DNA from: DASQPR01 sp963836785 | Lineage (GTDB): Bacteria; Actinomycetota; Actinomycetes; Mycobacteriales; Micromonosporaceae | Direction of reading: 5' to 3' | DNA length: 64,000 nucleotides | NCBI GenBank assembly: GCA_963836785.1 | Contig: CAWIKW010000005.1 | Coordinates: 124,001-188,000 of the forward strand | Shown here: piece after piece, positions 16,204 to 24,488 of the stretch | Layout: each line of letters opens with the position of its first letter | Numbering within the stretch: the first letter of the stretch is position 1 | Translations under genes and position numbers: made by a program | The notes under the pieces: generated by a model | Seen by the model: only the letters and a program-made list of their open reading frames with translations | Databases searched by the model: none | Told to the model about the DNA's origin: nothing

Positions 16204-17118
16204 TCAGGCCGACCCGCGTCGTGCGGCCGGATGGCTCAAGCGAAGAGCCGGCACCGCGCGGCGCTGTCTAGAGGCCGACGGCGGCCTCGCTGGCCGACCA
16301 TAGCGCGTCGCGAGCGCTGGATCTGAGGCGGCCCGGGACGGCGTGCGGCGCTTGCGGTCCTGGTAGTAGCCGCCGTTCTCCAGGTCGGCGAGCGGAGCAC
16401 CGGCGAGCCACACCATCGTGTCGGCGCCTTCGGTCGGCGTACGCAGGCCGGGCATCAGCTTGTAGAAGCTCGACACGACGACGCTCTGCCGGCCGAACCG
16501 GGTCCGCACGACGCCCGGGTGGTAGCTGAATGAGCTGATGTCGGGCCAGCGCCGGGCCGCCTCGGCGGCGAAGAGGATCGTCGCCTGCTTCGACGCGCCG
16601 TAGACCGGGAACGTCCGGTAGCGCGCCGGGGCGCTGAAGTTGGCCGGGTCGAGATGGCCCATGCGATGCGCGTCGGACGTGGTGTGCACGACGCGTCCGC
16701 CGACGATCCGGTCGTGCAACAGGTTCGTCAGCAGGAACGGCGCCAGGTGATTGACCTGGATGGTCAGTTCGAACCCGTCCACCGTCGTGGTCGGGCCCGC
16801 GAACGACCCGCCGGCGTTGTTCGCCAGGACATCGATCGACGGGTACGCGCTGGACAATGCCGCCGCCAGCGCCCGGACGTCGTCGAGGTGGGCGAAGTCC
16901 GTCTGGTACGCCGCCGGTGCCGCGTCGCCGCCTCGGGCCAGGGTGGCAACGAGTCCAAGTGCATCATCGAGACGTGCCCGATCGCGACCGACCAGCACCA
17001 CCCGGGCACCGGCCGTGGCGAACGCTTTGGCAGCGGCCAGACCGATGCCGGAATTGGCGCCGGTGACCACGACGGTCCGACCGGTGAAATCGTTCACAGA
17101 ATCGTTCTCGTTCCGCAC
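16204..17118 (-). CDS. short-chain dehydrogenase with frameshifted C-terminus
   Basis: A classical-fold SDR resembling retinol-dehydrogenase/WW-oxidoreductase type enzymes. Visible are the cofactor motif TGANSGIGLAAA, Arg after the second strand (VGRDRARL, suggesting NADP), LANNAGG, the Ser region VHTTSDAHRMG and the catalytic YGASK. After SRAASDPALAT the residues become Arg/Pro-rich for about 39 codons. In the neighbouring frame the DNA reads ALWSASEAAVGL and stops at 16268, the usual family ending, so one base seems to be missing near 16309. The GTG start at 17118 could also be 17097. Divergent from the CoA-ester lyase gene. Confidence 0.8.
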   Translation of the reverse strand: MRNENDSVNDFTGRTVVVTGANSGIGLAAAKAFATAGARVVLVGRDRARLDDALGLVATLARGGDAAPAAYQTDFAHLDDVRALAAALSSAYPSIDVLANNAGGSFAGPTTTVDGFELTIQVNHLAPFLLTNLLHDRIVGGRVVHTTSDAHRMGHLDPANFSAPARYRTFPVYGASKQATILFAAEAARRWPDISSFSYHPGVVRTRFGRQSVVVSSFYKLMPGLRTPTEGADTMVWLAGAPLADLENGGYYQDRKRRTPSRAASDPALATRYGRPARPPSASRQRRAVPALRLSHPAARRGSA

Positions 17119-17217
17119 GGGCTGAGGCTACCGTGACGCGAGACGCGGTAAACCGTCAGTAACGCCGAATTGCCGATCGCCCGGGTGCGACGATCTAGGT
17201 ATGTCTTGGAGGCCGAG

Positions 17218-18174
17218 ATGAGCGCAGCCGGACGCCCCCGACGCTCGTGCCTGGCGGTGCCGGGGTCGAGCCTCAAGATGCTGGACAAGGCACAGGGCCT
17301 CCCGGCCGATCAGGTGTTCCTTGACCTCGAAGACGCCGTCGCGCCGCTGGCCAAACCCGGAGCGCGGAAGAACGTGATCGCCGCGCTGAACAACGGCGAC
17401 TGGGGCGGGAAGATCCGGGTCGTACGCGTGAACGACCTGACGACCCACTGGACGTACGGCGACGTGATCGAAGTCGTCGAGGGGGCTGGGGCGAACCTCG
17501 AAGCGATCATGCTGCCGAAGGTGCAAGAGGCGTCGCATGTGCAGTGGCTCGACCTGACACTGAGTCAGATCGAGAAGCAGATGGGCCTGGTCGCCGGCAG
17601 CATCGGCATCGAGGTGCAGATCGAGAACGCGCGCGGCCTCGTGAACGTGGACGCGATCGCGGCCGCTTCGCCCCGCGTCGAGACGATCATTTTCGGCCCG
17701 GCCGACTTCATGGCGTCGATCAACATGCGGTCGCTCGTCGTCGGCGCGCTCATCCCGGACTACGGCCCCGGCGACCCTTACCACTACATCCTCATGCGCA
17801 TCCTGATGGCCGCCCGGATGCACGACCTGCAGGCGATCGACGGTCCGTTCCTGCAGATCCGGGACGTGGATGCCTACACCGAGGTGGCCAAGCGGTCGGC
17901 CGCGTTGGGCTTCGACGGCAAGTGGGTCCTGCACCCCGGCCAGATCGACGCGGCCAACGCCGTCTACTCTCCCTCGCAGGAGGACTACGACCACGCCGAA
18001 CTGATCCTCGACGCCTACGACTACGCGACGTCCGAGGAGGGCGGCAAGCTCGGGGCCGTGATGCTCGGCGACGAGATGATCGATGAGGCGTCGCGCAAGA
18101 TGGCGCTCGTGCTTTCGGCGAAGGGCCGCGCGGCCGGAATGCACCGTACGACGGAATTCACTCCGCCCGGCTGA
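17218..18174 (+). CDS. HpcH/HpaI-family CoA-ester lyase (malyl-CoA/beta-methylmalyl-CoA lyase type)
   Basis: 318 residues, a CitE-like TIM barrel. Family motifs: RRSCLAVPGS, VFLDLEDAVAP, RVVRVND, IMLPKVQ, IGIEVQIENARGL, FGPADFMASINM, GKWVLHPGQI and the C-terminal GDEMIDEASRKMAL. The metal-binding Glu/Asp (QIEN, GPADF) are present. From memory, the sequence closely follows the lyase found next to crotonyl-CoA carboxylase/reductase in Streptomyces. There it cleaves (methyl)malyl-CoA to glyoxylate plus acyl-CoA in the ethylmalonyl-CoA pathway. Start ATG 17218 sits behind TTGGAGG. Other probable pathway genes lie at 24489 and 27119. Confidence 0.88.
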   Translation: MSAAGRPRRSCLAVPGSSLKMLDKAQGLPADQVFLDLEDAVAPLAKPGARKNVIAALNNGDWGGKIRVVRVNDLTTHWTYGDVIEVVEGAGANLEAIMLPKVQEASHVQWLDLTLSQIEKQMGLVAGSIGIEVQIENARGLVNVDAIAAASPRVETIIFGPADFMASINMRSLVVGALIPDYGPGDPYHYILMRILMAARMHDLQAIDGPFLQIRDVDAYTEVAKRSAALGFDGKWVLHPGQIDAANAVYSPSQEDYDHAELILDAYDYATSEEGGKLGAVMLGDEMIDEASRKMALVLSAKGRAAGMHRTTEFTPPG

Positions 18175-18485
18175 TCCGTCGCGCCGCGTCCACTGTGGTC
18201 CGGCTCGTTGCGTACCCGTTATTTGGTATTGACCGCGACGACGTACGGCGCTAACGCGCGACTAATTGCGAACCCGGCGCACCCGATGACGGCCCTATCA
18301 CCGACTAAAGGTGCAATGCGCCCCGATCACCGCAACCCGTCACCGACCCTTTCAGTCGGTTGTTTGTGGCGAGGGTAGGAATCGCGCTTTCGCCCTTGCC
18401 ATCGGTATCCGTCCCTGTAGATACTCGCGTCGCACCCGTTCAGCCTGGGGAGACTCTTACGACGCGCGCAGGGAGGAACTGCTCG
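18175..18485. other. 311-bp region before the secreted peptidase
   Basis: No gene seen. It holds a short inverted element around CCGACCCTTTCAGTCGG (about 18344-18360) and the ribosome site GGGAGGA at 18471. It is likely the promoter and leader of the peptidase gene; I cannot name a regulator. Confidence 0.5.
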
Positions 18486-21400
18486 ATGCCATCGGTATCG
18501 ATCAAAGGCTTGGCCTCACGAAGAGGCTTACTAGCCTTAGGTATTTCAGTAGGGGTGGTGGCCGCGACTATCGGCACCGCCGCGGCACAAGGGGCGCCAC
18601 ATAATGCCGCTCCGAGTGCCAGTGGTCCAACTAAGAATGTGATCGTCGTGCTGCGCGACCAGCACACGAACCTTTCGATCACCCGTGGTAAGAGCAGCAG
18701 CTCATCGGCCCGAGTCAAGGCCTTCCACTCCGACCAGTCGCCGGTGGTGAGCCGCGCGAAGTCGTTCGGAGCGAAGAACCTGCACGGGTTCTCGACCATC
18801 AACGCGATCTCCGCGACGGTCACCCAGAGCCAGGCGACTGAGCTCGCGACCGACCCGTCGGTTGCCGCGATCTATCCCGACCTGCCGATCAAAGCCGCTC
18901 CCATCGTCGATGCCGCGCCGGCCGCTGCCGGATCGTCGTCCAGCGCCTCGACGCCCAGCAGCCAGACGTGCCCGACGGACCCGGCCAAACCGCTCCTCGA
19001 GCCCGAGGCTCTGCAGATCACGAACACGGCGTTCCAGGACAAGAACACGCCGCAGGCGCAGAACATCGTCGATGGCTCGGGCGTCAAGGTGGCGTGGATC
19101 GCCGACGGCATCGACATCAACAACCCGGACTTCATCCGGGCCGATGGCAGCCACGTCTTCATCGACTACAAGGACTTCTCCGGCGACGGGCTGGACGCGG
19201 TCACCGGTGGCGCCGAGGCATTCGGTGACGCCAGCTCGATCGCGGCGCAGGGTCGGCAGACGTACGACATCGCGAACTTCGTGAACCCGGCCCACCCGGT
19301 CCCGCCCGGCTGCAACATCACCGTCCGCGGCATGGCGCCGGGCGCGAGCCTCATCGGTCTGAAGGTCTTCGGCAACGCGCCGACGGCTCCGACCTCCCGC
19401 TTCATCGAGGCGATCGACTACGCGGTGGCCGACGGCGCCGACGTGCTCAACGAGTCGTTCGGTGGCAACCCGTTCCCGGACACCAGCACCGACCCGATCA
19501 CGCTGGCCGATGACGCGGCGGTCGCCGCTGGCGTCACCGTCGTGACGAGCTCCGGCGACGCCGGCATCAACGGCACGGTCGGCTCGCCCGGCTCCGCCGA
19601 CGACGGGATCATCACCGTCGGCGCGACCACGATGTTCCGCTCGTACCTCCAGACGACCTGCGCGGGCATCCAGTTGTCCAACGGCACGTTCGTCAGCAAC
19701 AACATCTCCGGCCTGAGCTCGGGCGGCACGACCACCAAGGGACGCGCGGTCGACCTGGTCGCCCCGGGTGACCTCGGCTGGGCCTTGTGCACGCCGAACC
19801 TGGCCCTCTATGAGGAATGCACGACCGACGGCGGCAGCCCGTCGTCGATCCAGGACTTCGGTGGCACCAGCCAGTCGTCACCGCTGACGTCCGGCGCGGC
19901 CGCGCTCGTGATCGAGGCGTACGAGAACACGCACCACGGTGTCCGTCCGAGCCCGGCTCTGGTCGACAAGCTGCTCACGAGCACGGCGACCGACCTCGGT
20001 CACCCGGCCTACGAGCAGGGCGCCGGCGAACTGAACTCGCTCAAGGCCGTACAGGCCGCGGAGAGCTGGCAGGACGGCAACGGCAAGCCGGCCGCGACCG
20101 GTGCCGCGCTCGTCGTCAACAAGGCGCAGCTCACCGCGACCGGTGCCCCCGGCGCCAAAGTGTCGCAGACGCTGACCGTGACGAACGTCAGCGACAAGTC
20201 CCAGACGGTGACCGCGTCGACCCGTACGTTGGGCAAGACGGTCAAGAACCTGACCGGGACGGCTCACCTCAACACCGCGACCGCGCCGACCTACCTCGAC
20301 GCGTTCGGCATACCACGCAGTTTCGTCAAGGTCAACTTCAATGTGGTTCAGAACATCGACCGCCTGACGATGTCGGAGGCCAACCCGGCTGAACCGAACG
20401 GCGCCGTCGTAGCGAGCCGGATCATCTTGATCGATCCGAACGGCGTCTACACGGCGTACTCGATCCCGCAGGGTGCCGCGAACTTTGCGGTGGCCGACGT
20501 GCGGTACCCGGTCGCCGGCAAGTGGACGGCGATCATGGCGGTATCGCAGTCGACCGGATACAACGACGATTTCCAGTGGCAGGTGCTCGAGCAGAACTAC
20601 GTCTCGCACGGTTCGGCTTCGCCGGCGTCCTTCACTCTCGCGCCCGGCGCGAGCCAGAAGGTCACCGTCAATTCGACCGAGCCGGCGCAGCCGAGCGACT
20701 TGTCGGCGTCCGTGGAGTTCGCCGGTTCGAAGAGCGGCGTCACCTCAGTGCCGATGATTCTTCGGGCGGTCGCTCCGGCCCACAACTACGCGTTCTCCGG
20801 CACGATCACCGGCGGTAACGGCCGGTCGGCGGGCGGCGTCGCGCAGGGGAACTTCTACTACCTGGACGTTCCCAAGAAGGCCAACGACCTCGGCGTCGGT
20901 ATCACCTTCGCCGACCCGGGCAACTTCAACCAGGCATGGCTGACGGCGCCCGACGGTCAGGTCTACTCGTACGACAGCAACGCTCTCGACCCGACCGGCA
21001 TCCAGGCATACGTACGTGCCCCGATGGCCGGACAGTGGACGCTGTCGCTCGAGGTGGCCAACCCGGTCAGCGGCAACTTCACGTCGTCTCCGTTCAGCGT
21101 CTCGATCCGGTACAACTCGGTGTCAATCACGGCGCCGACGCTGCCGACGAGTGCGAAGACGAAGTTGGCGCAGGGTCAGGCGGTGAACGTTCCGGTGAAG
21201 ATCACCAACACCGGCGTCGCGCCGCTGACGTTCTTCGCCGACGCCCGACTGAACCAGGTCGGCACGATCGGGCTGGCGAACATCAACAGCCCGGACACCT
21301 TCCCGCTGCCACAGGATCCGAGCATCTTGCCGGCATGGTTGCTTCCGACGCACACGTCGTCGTTCGTGGCTCAGGCCGTCGCCGATCAACCGGTCAACAT

Positions 21401-21926
21401 GGACCTGTTCTATCTGAGCGGGGATCCGGACCAGTATTCGGCGGCGCAGGGGAACAGCGCACAGGTGGTCATCAACGCCACGCAGGTGTCGCAAGGCATC
21501 TGGGCGACCGACCTGGGCCAGAGCGGTCCGTTCGACGGTCCGGCTCCGGCGGGCACCGTCACGGTGTCGGCGTCCGCGATCGGGCAGCTGTTCGACCCGG
21601 CCGTGGTGTCGTCGACCGGCGACTACTGGCAGGCGGGCGTCAGCGGGCAGGGTGCCAGCAGCTCGTTGTCGGCATTCGCGCGGCAACTGGCCAAGCGGGC
21701 CACCGCGGCGCGGACCGGGACGGCCGCTTCGGCCGACGCGGCACCGGCTGCTGCTGGACCGCCCACCCTTGATCCGGGCCAGAGCACGACGATCACGGTG
21801 ACCATCACGCCAGGTGCCACGCGCGGCTCGCTCGTGCAGGGTCACCTCTACATCGACACGGTGGATGGAGCCTCCGGCGCCGGCGACGAGTTGATCGACC
21901 TGCCGTACACCTACACAGTGGGCTAA
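18486..21926 (+). CDS. large secreted S8/S53-clan serine peptidase with sedolisin-like active site
   Basis: 1146 residues. A twin-arginine-like signal peptide (SRRGLLAL, AAA cleavage) is followed by an I9-like inhibitor propeptide (about 50-137, VIVVLRDQ ... VAAIYPDLPI), a catalytic domain (about 190-535) and a long beta-rich C-terminal half with fibronectin/P-like modules. Asp ~207 lies in IADGIDINNPDF and the Ser nucleophile ~462 in GGTSQSSP. The subtilisin HGTH motif is absent. In its place is GGAEAFGDASS, with a Glu-x3-Asp pair (244/248). The oxyanion Asn is Asp (SSGDAG, ~358). Both are sedolisin hallmarks. ATG 18486 follows GGGAGGA. Two TTA codons lie in the signal peptide. A terminator follows. 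Confidence 0.85.
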   Translation: MPSVSIKGLASRRGLLALGISVGVVAATIGTAAAQGAPHNAAPSASGPTKNVIVVLRDQHTNLSITRGKSSSSSARVKAFHSDQSPVVSRAKSFGAKNLHGFSTINAISATVTQSQATELATDPSVAAIYPDLPIKAAPIVDAAPAAAGSSSSASTPSSQTCPTDPAKPLLEPEALQITNTAFQDKNTPQAQNIVDGSGVKVAWIADGIDINNPDFIRADGSHVFIDYKDFSGDGLDAVTGGAEAFGDASSIAAQGRQTYDIANFVNPAHPVPPGCNITVRGMAPGASLIGLKVFGNAPTAPTSRFIEAIDYAVADGADVLNESFGGNPFPDTSTDPITLADDAAVAAGVTVVTSSGDAGINGTVGSPGSADDGIITVGATTMFRSYLQTTCAGIQLSNGTFVSNNISGLSSGGTTTKGRAVDLVAPGDLGWALCTPNLALYEECTTDGGSPSSIQDFGGTSQSSPLTSGAAALVIEAYENTHHGVRPSPALVDKLLTSTATDLGHPAYEQGAGELNSLKAVQAAESWQDGNGKPAATGAALVVNKAQLTATGAPGAKVSQTLTVTNVSDKSQTVTASTRTLGKTVKNLTGTAHLNTATAPTYLDAFGIPRSFVKVNFNVVQNIDRLTMSEANPAEPNGAVVASRIILIDPNGVYTAYSIPQGAANFAVADVRYPVAGKWTAIMAVSQSTGYNDDFQWQVLEQNYVSHGSASPASFTLAPGASQKVTVNSTEPAQPSDLSASVEFAGSKSGVTSVPMILRAVAPAHNYAFSGTITGGNGRSAGGVAQGNFYYLDVPKKANDLGVGITFADPGNFNQAWLTAPDGQVYSYDSNALDPTGIQAYVRAPMAGQWTLSLEVANPVSGNFTSSPFSVSIRYNSVSITAPTLPTSAKTKLAQGQAVNVPVKITNTGVAPLTFFADARLNQVGTIGLANINSPDTFPLPQDPSILPAWLLPTHTSSFVAQAVADQPVNMDLFYLSGDPDQYSAAQGNSAQVVINATQVSQGIWATDLGQSGPFDGPAPAGTVTVSASAIGQLFDPAVVSSTGDYWQAGVSGQGASSSLSAFARQLAKRATAARTGTAASADAAPAAAGPPTLDPGQSTTITVTITPGATRGSLVQGHLYIDTVDGASGAGDELIDLPYTYTVG

Positions 21927-21945
21927 CGGCAACAGCTGAATGACA

Positions 21946-21979
21946 AGTGGGGCGCCGGACTTCGGTCCGGCGCCCCACT
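21946..21979 (+). terminator. terminator after the secreted peptidase
   Basis: A 15-bp stem (AGTGGGGCGCCGGAC and its complement) with a TTCG loop at 21961-21964, starting 19 bases after the stop codon. TTCG loops give especially stable hairpins. It may also end transcription from the opposite strand gene. Confidence 0.88.
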
Positions 21980-22063
21980 CGTTTGTCGATGGCAGGAATC
22001 TTTGTCGATGGCCGGAATCGTGAGGGCCGGTATCCGTCGGCCAGGCGAAACCGGGGCGGGCGA

Positions 22064-22615
22064 TCAGAGGTCGGACAGGGCGAGACCGACCAGAACGGCG
22101 CCGGCGATCCCGAGCGCGAGCACGATCCAACCGACGATGATGCCGGCCAGCGCCATGCCATCGCCGCCTTCGCCGCTGCTGCGGATCCTCCGGCGCGCGA
22201 CGTGGCCGAGGATCGCTCCGACGAGCCCGACGATCGCGCCGAGGCCCCAGCAGAACAGCGTGGCCGCACCGACGATCGAGGTGACCATCGACGCGACCGC
22301 GAGGTTGCTCGTCGTCCTCGGTGGCGGGTAGCCATACGACGCCGGATAGGGCGCATATGGGTAGGGAGGCGCCGGATATTGCGGCGCCGGATATTGTGGC
22401 GGCCCCATGGGTGTGGACGGCGTGACGACACTCGGCGGAGGTTGCGTGCCGGGCGCCGGGTCGTATCGAAACTCGCCCGTGACCGGATCCATATAAAGCT
22501 GCTGATGGGTATCCGGGTCAAGATAGATCGGCAGATCGGTTGGCGCGTCGGCCGGCCGGGCACCCGACCCGCTCGTCGGATCGTTTGTCGGATCAGTCGA
22601 GTACGGGTTGGTCAT
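22064..22615 (-). CDS. DUF4190 small membrane protein
   Basis: 183 residues. The cytoplasmic N-terminus holds a vertebrate-OCRE-like aromatic stretch (YLDPDTHQQLYMDPVTGEF) and a Pro/Tyr-rich segment (YPAPQYPAPPYPYAPYP). A DUF4190 hairpin of two helices follows (about 105-180), with the family signature GHVARRRIRSSGEGGDGMALAG between them. Function is unknown; the family is common in actinobacteria, often in several copies. A second one lies at 23668. Divergent from the SDR at 22801. Confidence 0.8.
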   Translation of the reverse strand: MTNPYSTDPTNDPTSGSGARPADAPTDLPIYLDPDTHQQLYMDPVTGEFRYDPAPGTQPPPSVVTPSTPMGPPQYPAPQYPAPPYPYAPYPASYGYPPPRTTSNLAVASMVTSIVGAATLFCWGLGAIVGLVGAILGHVARRRIRSSGEGGDGMALAGIIVGWIVLALGIAGAVLVGLALSDL

Positions 22616-22800
22616 CGCCGCCGCTCGCTCCGTCGTCGTTCAGGCGCTCCGTCGTCCGGTGAGTCGCTCTGTGGGCCAATCGCTTCGGAATCGCCCGCTC
22701 CACCACCAAGTCTATCGGCTGGCCGACCCCGGGCGGTCCGGTCGCGGAACGCAGGGCCCCGTCGTTGCCGAGCGCGGACCCAACCGGCAGGATCTGTCTC

Positions 22801-23628
22801 ATGGATTCAGTCAATGGTGCGACGCTCGATCCCGCGGCCGAAACGGCGAGCGGTCCGGAAACGATCAGCGACCGCCTCGATGGGCGGGTTGCGCTCGTCA
22901 CCGGGGCCGGCAGCCAGAACGGCATCGGCTACGCGACGGCCCGCCGACTCGCCGGCCTCGGCGCCGACGTAGCGATCGTGTCGACCACTCGACGGATCCA
23001 CGAACGCGCCGGCGAGTTGGGCGTCACCGGCTTCGTCGCCGACCTCACGCTGGAGGAGGAGGTCGGTGCGCTCGCGGACGCGCTCGCCGAGCAGTACGGC
23101 CAGCCGCCTGACATCGTCGTCAACAACGCGGGCCTGGCGAGCAAGGCCAGCCCGGAGGTGTTGCGGCCGGTGGCCGATCTCAGCATGGACGAGTGGCGAT
23201 CGGAGATCGACCGCAACCTGACGACCGCGTTTCTGGTGAGTCGCGTCTTCGTCGGTTCGATGGCTGAACGCGGATGGGGTCGGATCGTCAATCTCGCCGC
23301 CACCGCCGGCCCCGTCAACGCGCTGCCGACCGAGGCGGCGTACGCGGCGGCGAAGGCCGGAGTCGTGGGGCTGACGCGTGCACTCGCGATGGAACTGGTC
23401 GCCGACGGCGTAACGGTGAACGCGGTCGCTCCGGGCATCATCCATACCGCCGCATCCACCCTCGTCGAAATTAAGCAGGGCCTCGGTACGCCGATCGGCC
23501 GCCCCGGCATGCCGGACGAGGTCGCCGCCGCCATCGCGTTCCTCTGTTCGCCCGGAGCGTCCTACATCACCGGCCAGATGCTCGTCGTCGACGGAGGCAA
23601 CAGCGTCCGGCAGGCGCAATATCGCTGA
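22801..23628 (+). CDS. SDR-family oxidoreductase (FabG-like)
   Basis: 275 residues. Cofactor motif TGAGSQNGIGYATA has a two-residue insertion in the usual TGxxxGIG. Also present are VVNNAG, the Ser-to-Ala region NLAATAGPVNALP, the catalytic YAAAKAG, NAVAPGI and the C-terminal YITGQMLVVDGG. The position normally held by the catalytic Ser appears as Thr/Ala (AATAGP), as in some FabG-like members; the Tyr and Lys are intact. It probably reduces or oxidises a beta-hydroxyacyl or sugar substrate. ATG 22801 follows GGCAGGA. Flanked by the two DUF4190 genes. Confidence 0.85.
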   Translation: MDSVNGATLDPAAETASGPETISDRLDGRVALVTGAGSQNGIGYATARRLAGLGADVAIVSTTRRIHERAGELGVTGFVADLTLEEEVGALADALAEQYGQPPDIVVNNAGLASKASPEVLRPVADLSMDEWRSEIDRNLTTAFLVSRVFVGSMAERGWGRIVNLAATAGPVNALPTEAAYAAAKAGVVGLTRALAMELVADGVTVNAVAPGIIHTAASTLVEIKQGLGTPIGRPGMPDEVAAAIAFLCSPGASYITGQMLVVDGGNSVRQAQYR

Positions 23629-23667
23629 CCCGGCGCGGCCGGACGGCGCGTGACTGGGGCGTGCGAG

Positions 23668-24201
23668 TCAACTGCTGCCGGCGATGCCGACGACGATCAG
23701 CAGAGCGATGAATGCGAATTGCAGGTAGCCGATCGCCAAGGCCGCGGTCGCGAGACCGCCGCCGGATTCGCCGGACCGAGCAATCTGCCGCTGGGCGACG
23801 TGGCCGAAGACAATGCCGGCCGGCCAGAACGCGAAGGAGAGTACGAGCGCCGCGATCGCGAAGTTGTTCGTTCGTCGAGCGGCGGGGTAGCCGGCCGGAG
23901 GATAGCTGGCGTATGGCGGGTACACCGGCGGCGGCGGGTACACCGGCGGCGGGTAGCCGGCCGGGCTCGGACCTGAGCCGAGATCGGGGTACGCCGGTGG
24001 ATACTGCGTCGGATAGGCGGCATAGCCCGGGTTGACGGGTGGCATCGGCTCGTTCCACCGCGTCGGGTCCGGACGTGTCGGGTCGAGGAGCGTCGGGTCG
24101 ATGAACGTCGGGTCGAGGGGCGTCGGATCTGGGCGCATCGGATCTTGGCGCGTCGGTTCGATCGGCGCAGGATCGCGATCCCCGGATGCCCCGACGCTCA
24201 T
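23668..24201 (-). CDS. DUF4190 membrane protein with DPT repeats
   Basis: About 177 residues from ATG 24201; the frame is open to a GTG at 24264. The N-terminal ~45 residues are a repeat of Asp-Pro-Thr units (RPDPTPLDPTFIDPTLLDPT), followed by Pro/Tyr-rich spacers (GYPPPVYPPPPVYPPYASYP). Then comes the DUF4190 helical hairpin with GHVAQRQIARSGESGGG between helices. Same architecture as the 22064 gene, so the two are paralogues on either side of the SDR. Convergent with the SDR, only 39 bases apart. Confidence 0.75.
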   Translation of the reverse strand: MSVGASGDRDPAPIEPTRQDPMRPDPTPLDPTFIDPTLLDPTRPDPTRWNEPMPPVNPGYAAYPTQYPPAYPDLGSGPSPAGYPPPVYPPPPVYPPYASYPPAGYPAARRTNNFAIAALVLSFAFWPAGIVFGHVAQRQIARSGESGGGLATAALAIGYLQFAFIALLIVVGIAGSS

Positions 24202-24488
24202 GGCTGACCGACCCCCTGCGGCTGGCGAACGATCGTCCGTCACGACATGTCCGCGGACGACCACCTTCTTTCACGGTAGCTGCCGCTGTCGCGCCCGAGG
24301 GCAGATGATGGCGGTTATGCGACCGTCTTGTGTGCGGTCTGTGATGCCGGCGCGCGACGCCGGGCCGCCCGGGCGTGAGCACTTTCACCTCGGTCGAACT
24401 ATGGCGGACCTTGGCCGTACCGACGAGCCGCCGTGATACTGCTAAGTAACTCGTCGGTAACGGTTCAATGCCCACGGAGGCTACCGCC

